From Oscillospiraceae bacterium (lineage in GTDB: Bacteria > Bacillota_A > Clostridia > Oscillospirales > Oscillospiraceae), in NCBI GenBank assembly GCA_015067895.1, contig SVLP01000055.1, positions 1 to 9,896 on the forward strand: a stretch of 9,896 bases of DNA, given 5' to 3'. Within the stretch, counting starts at the first letter, position 1. Each line of letters begins with the position of its first letter. The translations under genes and the position numbers were made by a program. The notes under the pieces were generated by a model. That model was given only the letters and a program-made list of their open reading frames with translations. It was not told the DNA's origin and made no database searches. Shown piece by piece: positions 1 through 6,395 of the stretch.

Positions 1-226
1 CGATTTGCCCGATGTGGAGCTGCTGATAGCGGGCCACCACGGCTCGGATCATTCCACGACGCAGGAATTGTTGGATAAAATCACCCCGGAGATATGTTTT
101 ATCTCCGTCGGCGCCCATAACCGCTATGGGCATCCCGGCGAAGACGCCCTCAGGCGGCTGACCGCGGCGGGGGCGGAAGTTTTTCGTACCGACGAAAACG
201 GAACCATCACACTGAACCTGAACTGA
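1..226 (+). CDS. comEC: ComEC/Rec2-type DNA uptake protein, C-terminal fragment
   Basis: This is the last 75 or so codons of a gene that begins before the window; the frame is open from base 2. The residues form the end of a metallo-beta-lactamase-like domain: a GHHGSDHST motif followed by a conserved FISVGAHNRYGHP stretch and a closing beta region ending in TGA at 224-226. In ComEC proteins this domain follows a membrane competence domain, and the protein makes the channel that carries transforming DNA across the membrane. Position directly before holA is the usual Firmicute order (comEC-holA), which supports the call. A free-standing MBL-fold hydrolase cannot be excluded because the membrane part lies outside the window. 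Confidence 0.82.
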   Translation, partial: DLPDVELLIAGHHGSDHSTTQELLDKITPEICFISVGAHNRYGHPGEDALRRLTAAGAEVFRTDENGTITLNLN

Positions 227-240
227 AGGGAGGAGCGGCA

Positions 241-1281
241 ATGCCCCCCAAGAGCAAACCGGACAACTCCGGCTATCAAAAATTAAAAAAGGACCTGGCT
301 GCCGGGCAGCCAGGCCAATTGTATATCTTTCACGGCGAGGAGACCTATCTCCGTGACTACTACCTGGGCCGTCTGCGGGAGCAGATCCTGACCGGCGGTA
401 TGGGAACCTTCAACCTTCATGAGATATCCGCCAAGGAGATGACTCCCCACGCGTTGGAGCAGGCCATCGACTGCCTGCCTATGATGGCGGAGCGGACGCT
501 CATTCTGGTGACCGACTATGACCTGTTCAAGGCGGGAGAGAAGGACCGGGAGGAGTATATCCGTCTGTTCTCCCAGCTGCCCGACTATTGTTGTCTCGTT
601 TTTCTGTACGGCCTCATCGACTACAAAGGGGATGCCCGCACCAAACTGGCCGCGGCGCTGAAAAAGTACGGCACTGTGGTCAACTTTGTCCGGCAGGAGC
701 AGGGGGATCTGGTGGACTGGGTGCGCCGCCGATTCAAGGCGGCGGGAAAGGACATCGATTCCCGTCTGGCGCTGGAGCTGGTGTTTCTGTGCGGCGACCT
801 TATGACAAACCTTATCGGGGAGATCGAGAAAATTGCCGCCTATGCCAAGCAGCCCCACATTACCCGGGCTGATATCGAGGCAGTCGCTACCCCCCAGCTG
901 GACGCGGTAGTCTTCCGCATGACCGACGCCATCGGCGAGGGAAACTTTGACAGGGCCGCCGGGGTGCTGGGGGAGCTGTACCAGATGCAGGAACCTCCCA
1001 TCAAGATCATGTGGTCTCTGGGCCGTCAGATGCGGCAGATATACTCGGCCCGTCTGGCCATGGAGCAGCGGCGGGGGGCAGGCTATGTGGCCACCCTTTG
1101 GGGCATCAAGCCCTACCCGGCGGAGAAGCTGATGACCAGTGCGCGGAGGTTCTCTCTGCCCTGGTGCCGCCGGGCGGTGGTGCGCTGCGCCAAGACCGAT
1201 CTGGCCATGAAATCCACCGGACAGGATCACCAGCAGCTGCTTACCACTCTGCTGCTGGAACTGGCCACCCCTGTACAGTGA
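241..1281 (+). CDS. holA: DNA polymerase III subunit delta
   Basis: A 346-residue protein of normal length for HolA, the clamp-loader subunit that opens the beta sliding clamp during chromosome replication. The N-terminus carries the family signature LYIFHGEETYLRDYY (about residues 27-41), followed by the AERTLILVTDYDLF strand-helix region of the AAA+-like fold. The C-terminal third is the helical collar domain (from about residue 215). The ATG at 241 follows the Shine-Dalgarno GGGAGGAG at 228-235, and only 14 bases separate it from the comEC stop, so the two are probably cotranscribed. The next gene starts 11 bases after the stop. No damage is seen. Confidence 0.93.
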   Translation: MPPKSKPDNSGYQKLKKDLAAGQPGQLYIFHGEETYLRDYYLGRLREQILTGGMGTFNLHEISAKEMTPHALEQAIDCLPMMAERTLILVTDYDLFKAGEKDREEYIRLFSQLPDYCCLVFLYGLIDYKGDARTKLAAALKKYGTVVNFVRQEQGDLVDWVRRRFKAAGKDIDSRLALELVFLCGDLMTNLIGEIEKIAAYAKQPHITRADIEAVATPQLDAVVFRMTDAIGEGNFDRAAGVLGELYQMQEPPIKIMWSLGRQMRQIYSARLAMEQRRGAGYVATLWGIKPYPAEKLMTSARRFSLPWCRRAVVRCAKTDLAMKSTGQDHQQLLTTLLLELATPVQ

Positions 1282-1292
1282 GGAGAAGCAAG

Positions 1293-1880
1293 ATGTTCAA
1301 AATACGCGAAGCCATCGTGGTGGAGGGACGCTATGATAAAAACACCCTCTCCCAGGTGGTGGATACTCTGATTTTGGAGACAAACGGCTTCGGCCTTTTT
1401 AAAGATCCGGAGCGCATGGCCCTGCTGCGAAAGGCGGCGGAAAAGCGGGGAATCATTGTTCTGACCGACTCGGACGGGGCGGGTTTTGTCATCCGCAACC
1501 GCATCAAGAGCAGCATTTCCCAAGATCTGGTCAAGCATGCCTACATTCCCGATATTTACGGCAAGGAAAAGCGTAAGCGCAAGCCGGGAAAAGAGGGAAA
1601 GCTGGGCGTGGAGGGGATGCCTCCTAAGGTCATCGAGGATGTGCTGCGACGTTCGGGCGCGACCTTTCTGGGGGAGGAGACGGCGCAGGAGAGCGGCTGT
1701 CCGCTTACCAAGGCTGATCTCTTTGCTGCCGGACTGACCGGGGGTGAGGGCAGCGCTCAGCGGAGATTGGAACTGCTCAAGCGTCTGGAGCTGCCTGAAC
1801 ACATGAGCGCGAACGCACTTTTGGCGGTGCTCAACGGCTGCTACCCCCCCGAAGAAGCCAGAAAGTTGCTGAATTTGTAA
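1293..1880 (+). CDS. rnmV: Ribonuclease M5-like Toprim protein
   Basis: A 195-residue protein with an N-terminal Toprim fold: the catalytic glutamate motif VVEGRYD (E11) and the acidic DSDGAG motif (D59, D61), preceded by an ETNG strand, as in RNase M5. RNase M5 cleaves the 5S rRNA precursor to its mature ends. The C-terminal half (PLTKADLFAAGLTGG and following) resembles the RNA-binding C-terminal part of the family. A very basic stretch, KEKRKRKPGKEGK at about residues 91-103, links the halves. Bacillus RnmV lies next to ksgA; here the gene follows holA, so it could be a clostridial Toprim paralogue rather than the 5S maturase. ATG at 1293 follows GAGGAGAAG overlapping the holA stop. A strong terminator follows. 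Confidence 0.78.
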   Translation: MFKIREAIVVEGRYDKNTLSQVVDTLILETNGFGLFKDPERMALLRKAAEKRGIIVLTDSDGAGFVIRNRIKSSISQDLVKHAYIPDIYGKEKRKRKPGKEGKLGVEGMPPKVIEDVLRRSGATFLGEETAQESGCPLTKADLFAAGLTGGEGSAQRRLELLKRLELPEHMSANALLAVLNGCYPPEEARKLLNL

Positions 1881-1886
1881 AATATG

Positions 1887-1926
1887 AGCGCATGACACGG
1901 AGAAATGTCCGTGTTGTGCGCTTTTT
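1887..1926 (+). terminator. Rho-independent terminator after the RNase M5-like gene
   Basis: A 15-bp stem (1887-1901 with 1908-1922, two G-U pairs), a 6-base loop and a run of five T at 1922-1926. It begins 7 bases after the stop codon and closes the comEC-holA-rnmV unit. Confidence 0.9.
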
Positions 1927-1958
1927 CTATATGCCGGAAAAATATCGTGCAACGGTTT

Positions 1959-1991
1959 CTGACCTGATTTTTTGCATGGCCTGTCTATAAT
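1959..1991 (+). promoter_or_regulatory. Probable spoIIGA promoter with a long spacer
   Basis: A perfect TATAAT lies at 1986-1991. No good -35 exists at 17 bp. The best match, CTGACC (4 of 6), is at 1959-1964, giving a 21-bp spacer. The Bacillus subtilis spoIIG promoter is known for a 22-bp spacer and activation by phosphorylated Spo0A, so the geometry fits. No perfect Spo0A box (TGTCGAA) is visible here; TGTCTAT at 1982-1988, overlapping the -10, is the nearest. Confidence 0.55.
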
Positions 1992-2022
1992 AAAACTCCA
2001 AACAATGCCGGGAGGGGAAGAG

Positions 2023-2880
2023 ATGATCCTGTATGCCGATATCCTGTTTTTCTTCAACGCTGTGGTCGATTATCTCCTGCTTCTTCTGTCCGCTCGCGCG
2101 GCGGGGGCTCCCCTGCGTCGCAAGCGTTTTGCGCTGGGCGCGGCCCTTGGGGGATTGTACGCCGTGATGATCTTCGCGCCGGGCTTTTCGTTCCTGAATC
2201 GGGGGCGATATAAGGTCCTTTCGGCAGTTTTGATGCTGCTGACCGCCTATGGAGCCACCAAAGCGGCCATCAAGCAGAGCGCCATTTTTTTTGCGCTGAC
2301 CTGCGCGCTGGGGGGCGGAGTCATGGCCATTGGAATGATGGACGGCGCTTCCATGAGTCTGGGACGGGGGGTGGTCTACTCCATCCCGGATGTAAAGATC
2401 ATTCTGCTGTCCGGAACGGGGTGCTATGCCGTGATGAGCCTTATTTTGCCGAAGCTGTGCCGTCATACGGCAGCGGGCGGAGAGCTTTGCTCCGTGCGCC
2501 TTGGGCTGATGGGGCGGAGCGTAGTGCTGACCGCGCTTTGGGATACAGGCAATACGCTGAACGACCCGGTTACGGGACAGGGGGTCCCGGTGGCAGAGGG
2601 AGAGGCTATTCTCCCCATGTTTCCGGCAGAATATCGGCCCAAATTAGGAGATCTGAGGGACCCTGTCCCGGCGTTGGAGAGACTGAACCGGGAAGAATGG
2701 GCCGGCCGGTTTCGCATCCTGCCCTATCGGGCGGTGGGGGTAGAGCGTGGGTTTCTGCTGGCAGTAAAGCTGGACTGGATCGCTGTGGGAGACAGACGGC
2801 GGGAGGGAGCATTGGTGGCCCTGTCTCCCACACCGGTGTCAGACGGGGGCGGATACAAAGTGTTGATGGGAGAGTGGTAA
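2023..2880 (+). CDS. spoIIGA: Sporulation sigma-E processing peptidase SpoIIGA
   Basis: A 285-residue protein: an N-terminal membrane half with about five hydrophobic helices (near residues 4-22, 36-52, 62-76, 84-106 and 124-143) and a cytoplasmic half with the aspartic-protease motif ALWDTGNTL, catalytic D174. SpoIIGA sits in the sporulation septum and cuts the pro-peptide from pro-sigma-E after a signal from the forespore. The start at 2023 is chosen because GGGAGGGG lies just upstream (2010-2017); in-frame upstream codons such as the ATG at 2005 lack a ribosome site and lie very close to the promoter. The substrate gene sigE starts 3 bases after the stop, the classic spoIIG pairing. No damage is seen. 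Confidence 0.95.
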   Translation: MILYADILFFFNAVVDYLLLLLSARAAGAPLRRKRFALGAALGGLYAVMIFAPGFSFLNRGRYKVLSAVLMLLTAYGATKAAIKQSAIFFALTCALGGGVMAIGMMDGASMSLGRGVVYSIPDVKIILLSGTGCYAVMSLILPKLCRHTAAGGELCSVRLGLMGRSVVLTALWDTGNTLNDPVTGQGVPVAEGEAILPMFPAEYRPKLGDLRDPVPALERLNREEWAGRFRILPYRAVGVERGFLLAVKLDWIAVGDRRREGALVALSPTPVSDGGGYKVLMGEW

Positions 2881-2883
2881 GGG

Positions 2884-3600
2884 ATGAAAAAGTGGATGGA
2901 AATGTTCAAAAGACTGCTTTTGCTGCTGAAAGCCGGCAGACCGGGAAAGGTAATGTACATCGGGGGAGGAGATACGCTGCCCACGCCGCCTACCCGGGAG
3001 GAGGAGATCGAGCTGCTCCGGGCCATGGAGCGGGGAGATAAGCGGGCCAGAAGTGAGCTGATTGAGCGCAATCTGCGCCTTGTAGTCTACATCGCCCGCC
3101 GGTTTGATAACACGGGGGTGAATGTGGAGGATCTTATTTCCATCGGCACGATTGGACTTATCAAAGCGGTGGAGACCTTTCAGCTTTCAAAGGGGATCAA
3201 ACTGGCGACTTATTCTTCCCGCTGCATTGAGAACGAAATTTTGATGCATCTGCGTAAGATCGCAAACCAGAAGACGGAGCTGTCCTTTGACGAGCCGCTG
3301 AACACCGACTGGGACGGCAATGAGCTGCTGCTGTCCGACGTGCTGGGGACAGAGAACGACATCGTCATGCGTCCCATTGAGGCGGAGGTGGATCAACAGC
3401 TCCTGCGTCAGTCTGTGGAGCGGCTGGAGGAGCGGGAAAAGCAGATCATTACCATGCGATACGGACTGGACGGCAGACCGGAAAAGACACAAAAAGAAGT
3501 GGCGGAGGAGTTGGGGATCTCCCAGTCCTACATTTCCCGGCTGGAAAAGCGGATCATTGCCCGGCTGAAAAAGGAGATGCTGAAGCTTTTGGGGGTATAA
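2884..3600 (+). CDS. sigE: RNA polymerase sporulation sigma factor sigma-E (pro-form)
   Basis: A 238-residue sigma-70 family protein, the normal length for SigE, which directs early mother-cell transcription in sporulation. Residues 1-25 are an amphipathic pro-sequence rich in Lys and Leu, ending at MYIGGG, the expected SpoIIGA cleavage area. Region 2 follows ([12 protein letters not shown], then [20 protein letters not shown] at residues 80-99), and region 4 contains the helix-turn-helix [20 protein letters not shown] (202-221). A weak Shine-Dalgarno (GGGAGAG, 2868-2874) lies inside the end of spoIIGA, suggesting coupled translation. The neighbour sigG, usual downstream in Bacillus and many clostridia, is missing; a repeat element and a convergent gene follow. 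Confidence 0.96.
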   Translation: MKKWMEMFKRLLLLLKAGRPGKVMYIGGGDTLPTPPTREEEIELLRAMERGDKRARSELIERNLRLVVYIARRFDNTGVNVEDLISIGTIGLIKAVETFQLSKGIKLATYSSRCIENEILMHLRKIANQKTELSFDEPLNTDWDGNELLLSDVLGTENDIVMRPIEAEVDQQLLRQSVERLEEREKQIITMRYGLDGRPEKTQKEVAEELGISQSYISRLEKRIIARLKKEMLKLLGV

Positions 3601-3603
3601 AAA

Positions 3604-3609
3604 AGGAGG
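3604..3609 (+). promoter_or_regulatory. Orphan Shine-Dalgarno sequence after sigE
   Basis: AGGAGG lies four bases after the sigE stop but leads to no credible gene. The first start codon, GTG at 3612, is only two bases away and opens a 22-codon frame running through the repeat. It may be a relic of a ribosome site for a lost downstream gene such as sigG; that is an inference. Confidence 0.5.
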
Positions 3610-3617
3610 CGGTGCAT

Positions 3618-3646
3618 AAAAAAAGCTCCCCCCTTGCGGGGGAGCT
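3618..3646 (-). terminator. Terminator for the minus-strand Xre-desulfoferrodoxin gene
   Basis: Read on the minus strand, a 9-bp stem (3638-3646 with 3624-3632) and 5-base loop are followed by seven T (3618-3624 complement). This is the left end of the repeat. Confidence 0.7.
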
Positions 3647-3722
3647 GTCAGCGAAGCTGACTGAGGGGGTAAAAATTTGATGTTCTTGCAATAACCCCCT
3701 CCGACCTCACTTCGTTCGGCCA

Positions 3723-3753
3723 CCTCCCCCGCAAGGGGGGAGGCGATTTTTTT
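3723..3753 (+). terminator. Terminator for spoIIGA-sigE
   Basis: An 8-bp CCTCCCCC/GGGGGAGG stem (3723-3730 with 3736-3743), a 5-base loop and seven T at 3747-3753. This is the right end of the repeat. Confidence 0.7.
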
Positions 3754-3759
3754 ATTTGC

Positions 3760-4344
3760 TCATAAGAGTTCCCGGAACAGCCCGTGCTCTGTGCAGTACC
3801 AGTACAAAATGCCGTGGCCCCGTTTAGGCAGACGCAGTTGAAAATCCCATTCCGGCCACTGGCGTACCAGAGTGATGCGCTCTGATGTGACAAGAGCGGC
3901 GAACATCAGACTGTGACTTTTTGTCATTGGATGGGGGGAAGTCAAGAACCACTCGCCGTCGATCTCCTCAATATTCAGGGAGTGAGCCGCATCCGGCTTT
4001 TGATGGACCAGTGGCTCCAGTACGCGTCCGCAGCAGGACAGAGAGGGAGAGCCGGAGGCGGTGACCACATTCCCACAACGTGGGCAGACATAGAATTTTA
4101 GATTTTTCATGTTTCCTCCGTTTTTGTCCTGTTCAGGGAGCTGACCGGATAGCAGGTCCTCCATGGATATTCCTAAAATAGCAGCCAGTTCGGGCAGGAC
4201 CGAGAGGTCTGGACAGCCCTGTCCACATTCCCATTTTGAGATTGTCTTATGGCTGAGGCCCATGACGTCGGCCAGATTTTTCTGGGTCATGTGTTTTTGC
4301 AGCCGCAGCGTGCGCAGCAGCAGTCCGAATTTTTCCTGATCCAT
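3760..4344 (-). CDS. Xre-family regulator fused to a desulfoferrodoxin/superoxide reductase module
   Basis: A 194-residue protein in three parts. Residues 5-66 are an Xre helix-turn-helix (QKNLADVMGLSHKTISKWE). Residues 83-112 are a desulforedoxin-type iron site: FYVCPRCGN with C87 and C90, then C104-C105 before G. Residues 121-190 match the superoxide-reductase domain, with all five expected ligands of the catalytic iron: H121, H138 and H144 (PHPMTKSH), C184 and H187 (YCTEHGLF). The Glu-Lys pair usually just before the first His (E47/K48 in characterised enzymes) is replaced here by Ala-Ala, which may weaken catalysis. Superoxide reductases reduce superoxide to peroxide in anaerobes; the fusion suggests a sensor-regulator, an enzyme, or both. 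It is divergent from rex. Function is inferred. Confidence 0.88.
   Translation of the reverse strand: MDQEKFGLLLRTLRLQKHMTQKNLADVMGLSHKTISKWECGQGCPDLSVLPELAAILGISMEDLLSGQLPEQDKNGGNMKNLKFYVCPRCGNVVTASGSPSLSCCGRVLEPLVHQKPDAAHSLNIEEIDGEWFLTSPHPMTKSHSLMFAALVTSERITLVRQWPEWDFQLRLPKRGHGILYWYCTEHGLFRELL
4108..4119 (-). promoter_or_regulatory. Internal ribosome site and start within the fusion gene
   Basis: On the minus strand, GGAGG (4115-4119) lies four bases before an in-frame ATG (4110-4108, Met79). Translation from there would give MKNLKFYVCPRCGN and onward, 116 residues, which is how stand-alone desulfoferrodoxins commonly begin. The site could yield a free iron protein alongside the full-length regulator. 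Confidence 0.6.
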
Positions 4345-4368
4345 ACTGATACCTCGTTTCTGAGGATA

Positions 4369-4397
4369 AGCATAGCACAGTTTGGAAAGAAATCCAA
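4369..4397 (-). promoter_or_regulatory. Possible promoter of the Xre-desulfoferrodoxin gene
   Basis: On the minus strand, TTGGAT (4397-4392) and TATGCT (4374-4369) are 17 bp apart, about 25 bases before the start. A GAGGT ribosome site (4350-4354) lies six bases before the ATG. The -35 match is weak. Confidence 0.4.
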
Positions 4398-4461
4398 TCC
4401 ACGAACCGAAGAGTCAGGAAAACAATAGAAAAAAGTGGAATGTGCCGTCGCCCGCCTCGCC

Positions 4462-4490
4462 TTGACAAAGAATGTCGAAACAGGTAAACT
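4462..4490 (+). promoter_or_regulatory. Promoter of rex
   Basis: A perfect TTGACA (4462-4467) and TAAACT (4485-4490) are 17 bp apart, about 40 bases before the rex start. The spacer contains TGTCGAA (4473-4479). TTGAC and GTCGAA form an imperfect inverted repeat across the -35 and spacer, a possible operator. The canonical Rex site TTGTTAANNNNTTAACAA is not present. Confidence 0.7.
4473..4479 (+). promoter_or_regulatory. Spo0A-box-like sequence in the rex promoter spacer
   Basis: TGTCGAA, the core of the 0A box bound by the sporulation regulator Spo0A, lies between the -35 and -10, where binding should block transcription. Seven bases can match by chance, so function is unproven. Confidence 0.35.
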
Positions 4491-4532
4491 AAGCTGTAAA
4501 GCAAAATCCCTCTACGAAAGGACGCGGCACAA

Positions 4533-5192
4533 ATGAAACGAAACGAAAAGGTATCCACTGCGGTCATCCGCCGTCTGCCGCGTTACTATCGCCATCTGTC
4601 CGAATTGCAGCGCTCCGGTGTGGTGCGTATTTCCTCCAATGCACTGGGAAAGATCATGGGCCTTACTGCCTCTCAGATCCGGCAGGATCTGTTCTGCTTT
4701 GGCGAATTTGGTCAGCAGGGCTATGGGTACAAGGTGGAGAGCCTGAAAGAGCAGATCGGCGAGATTTTGGGCATTAACCGGGGACATACCATCGTGGTGC
4801 TGGGTACCGGTAACCTGGGCCGAGCCATCATTGAAAACTTCCGCTTTTCCAACAACGGCTTCCAGGTTCTGGCGGCTTTCGATGTCAGGGAGAGCGTGGT
4901 GGGCACGTCTATCGCCGGTGTTCCCGTTTATCATGCCGATCAGTTGGAGGCGTTTTTAAGAGATACCCCTGTCAGCGTTGGTATGCTTACGGTTCCCATC
5001 GGCGCGGCCCAGGAGATGGGCGAGCGTCTGGCTGCGGCCGGGGTGCGGGGGATCTGGAACTTCACAAACTACGAGATCACCCCTCCCAACGACGATGTGG
5101 TGGTGGAGTCTGTTCATTTTTCCGACAGTTTATTGACCTTGAGCTACATGATCTCCCAACGGGAGATGCACACTGAGGAGGATCCTTCATGA
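4533..5192 (+). CDS. rex: Redox-sensing transcriptional repressor Rex
   Basis: A 219-residue protein of normal Rex length. The N-terminal winged helix-turn-helix includes RISSNALGKIMGLTASQIRQD and the family signature FGEFGQQGYGY (56-66). The Rossmann fold has VVLGTGNLGRAI with GTGNLG at 91-96, and D117 in AAFDV at the end of the second strand. The C-terminal helix inserts into the partner subunit in known structures. Rex dimers bind operators when NADH is low and release them when NADH rises; fermentation and Rnf-type genes are typical targets. ATG 4533 follows AAAGGA (4517-4522) at a rather long 10-base spacing. The stop overlaps the next gene's start by 4 nt. Confidence 0.95.
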   Translation: MKRNEKVSTAVIRRLPRYYRHLSELQRSGVVRISSNALGKIMGLTASQIRQDLFCFGEFGQQGYGYKVESLKEQIGEILGINRGHTIVVLGTGNLGRAIIENFRFSNNGFQVLAAFDVRESVVGTSIAGVPVYHADQLEAFLRDTPVSVGMLTVPIGAAQEMGERLAAAGVRGIWNFTNYEITPPNDDVVVESVHFSDSLLTLSYMISQREMHTEEDPS

Positions 5193-6289
5193 AAAAGACC
5201 CTTGCGGCCCTGTGCGCTGCTGCGCTGCTTGTCAGCATGGCCTGCGGCGTTTACGCCCTGGCCGGAGAGGATAGCCTTGTCTCTCTGAGCTACATTACCG
5301 ATATTTTCATTCCCGACGCTGTGAAACAGGGGACAGATCAGGCCAAGGAGACTCTGCAAGAGACTTATGAAAACGCCAGGGCCGATTTAGATGAGGTCAA
5401 CGCGGAGCTGATGGAGCAGGCTACCGGTTCCCGGGGGGCCTATAGCTCCGACCTGCATCCCAGAGATCTGTATAACGGTGATATCCTGACCGTAGAGACT
5501 GGGGCGGGGGTGCTGATGTATGCAGGAAACGCCTATGTCAGCCATGACGGCGCGTTTATTGACGTGACTGACGGCGTCGAAATTCCAAGTGGCGGCGACC
5601 TGGTTTCCGGACACCGCTATCTGGTGGGGGAAGACACCCTGGCCGACGTGGTGATCCTGTCCGGGCTGGCCCGTCTGGGTGTCCAGGGCGGCTATGAGAC
5701 AGACCGGGGAGAGGGTGCACGCGTCCCGTTCATCGATGTGAGCAGCAGTGACTGGTACTATAACGCTGTGGATTATGTCTATAATGCCGGGTTGTTCACC
5801 GGGGTGGGCGATGATAAATTTGCCCCCCACATGACCATGGACCGTGCCATGCTGATGACGGCATTCTACCGTCTGGCCGGTTCTCCCGAGAGAGAGATGG
5901 AGGCGGCAACGGCTTCCTTTTCAGATGTGCCGCAGTCTGCCTGGTACTATAAATTTGTCCGCTGGGCGGCAACGCAGGAGATCACCGCCGGTATCGGAGA
6001 CAACAAGTTTGGCCCCGACCTCCGGCTCACCCGGGAGCAGGTGGTCACCCTGCTGTACTCTTTCGCCACTCGCTACATGGGGCAGACCTTGAATGGCCGC
6101 GCCGACGTGACCGGCTACAGCGACTACGAAAAGTCCAGCGACTGGGCCAGAGACGCTCTGTCCTGGGCTGTCCACTATGGTGTGCTGGATGCAAGCTGGG
6201 CAGGGGAGAATACCCTGGGCGGCCACCAGTACGCCGACCGCGCGGAAGTCTCTGCCATGCTGGCGGCTTTTGTGGACGTAGTGGAATAA
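5189..6289 (+). CDS. Secreted protein with three S-layer homology (SLH) domains
   Basis: A 366-residue exported protein. Residues 1-25 form a signal peptide (MKK, hydrophobic core, ending ALA before GED). Residues 42-80 are charged and helical, possibly a coiled coil. Residues 86-170 form a beta-rich segment (GDIL, GAGVLMYAGNAYV, DVTDGVEIPSGGDLVSG) with no certain function. Three SLH repeats follow at about 179-232, 242-299 and 305-362, each with the WY or WA core and a later RA or RE; they normally anchor proteins to pyruvylated cell-wall polymers. ATG 5189 overlaps the rex stop (ATGA) and has GAGGAGGA upstream, so translation is probably coupled to rex, an unusual partner. No terminator directly follows. 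Confidence 0.9.
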   Translation: MKKTLAALCAAALLVSMACGVYALAGEDSLVSLSYITDIFIPDAVKQGTDQAKETLQETYENARADLDEVNAELMEQATGSRGAYSSDLHPRDLYNGDILTVETGAGVLMYAGNAYVSHDGAFIDVTDGVEIPSGGDLVSGHRYLVGEDTLADVVILSGLARLGVQGGYETDRGEGARVPFIDVSSSDWYYNAVDYVYNAGLFTGVGDDKFAPHMTMDRAMLMTAFYRLAGSPEREMEAATASFSDVPQSAWYYKFVRWAATQEITAGIGDNKFGPDLRLTREQVVTLLYSFATRYMGQTLNGRADVTGYSDYEKSSDWARDALSWAVHYGVLDASWAGENTLGGHQYADRAEVSAMLAAFVDVVE

Positions 6290-6310
6290 AAAACTCCTGA
6301 TTCTTTCAGC

Positions 6311-6336
6311 ACCCCTTGCCGACCGGCGCATATGAT
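6311..6336 (+). promoter_or_regulatory. Possible mother-cell (sigma-K-like) sporulation promoter
   Basis: AC at 6311-6312, 16 bases, then CATATGAT at 6329-6336 fits the Bacillus sigma-K pattern AC-N16-CATANNNT, and partly sigma-E. It lies about 60 bases before the small Cys-rich gene. The pattern is loose, so chance is possible. Confidence 0.35.
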
Positions 6337-6395
6337 GGAAATGAGAGCGGCGCAGAGAAGCCCTCTTAAATCTTTCATATTCTGGAGGTACTCAT

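Larger units (their letters stand above)
3618..3753. repeat. Palindromic repeat element between converging genes
   Basis: A 136-bp symmetrical element. The outer arms form hairpins with CTCCCCC-type stems (3624-3646 and 3723-3743) that are also inverted copies of each other. Inside lie a perfect 6-bp hairpin GTCAGC/GCTGAC (3647-3661), an 8-bp inverted pair (3663-3670 with 3694-3701) and a CCGA/TCGG hairpin (3701-3719). It is bounded by seven A on the left and seven T on the right. From memory, similar elements are scattered in many copies through Oscillospiraceae genomes; only one copy is in this window. It encodes nothing recognisable and resembles a MITE- or REP-like element used as a two-way terminator. 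Confidence 0.8.

Noticed and set aside
283..1230. A 315-codon minus-strand frame opposite holA
   Set aside because: Shadow of holA, which has clear family motifs and a ribosome site.
1972..2022. An upstream start for spoIIGA
   Set aside because: It would place the coding start on or before the -10; the ATG at 2023 has a strong ribosome site and gives the normal N-terminal membrane helix.
1227..2057. A 276-codon minus-strand frame across rnmV and the terminator
   Set aside because: It spans the terminator and spoIIGA promoter, lacks family motifs and mirrors the real genes.
3612..3680. A 22-codon GTG frame right after the AGGAGG behind sigE
   Set aside because: Only two bases separate the ribosome site from GTG, and the frame is simply the repeat sequence.
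3648..3893. An 81-codon minus-strand frame ending in the repeat
   Set aside because: It overlaps the Xre-desulfoferrodoxin gene in another frame and reads into the palindromic element.
4463..4480. A canonical Rex operator upstream of rex
   Set aside because: Only 8 of 14 defined positions match TTGTTAANNNNTTAACAA, too weak to call.
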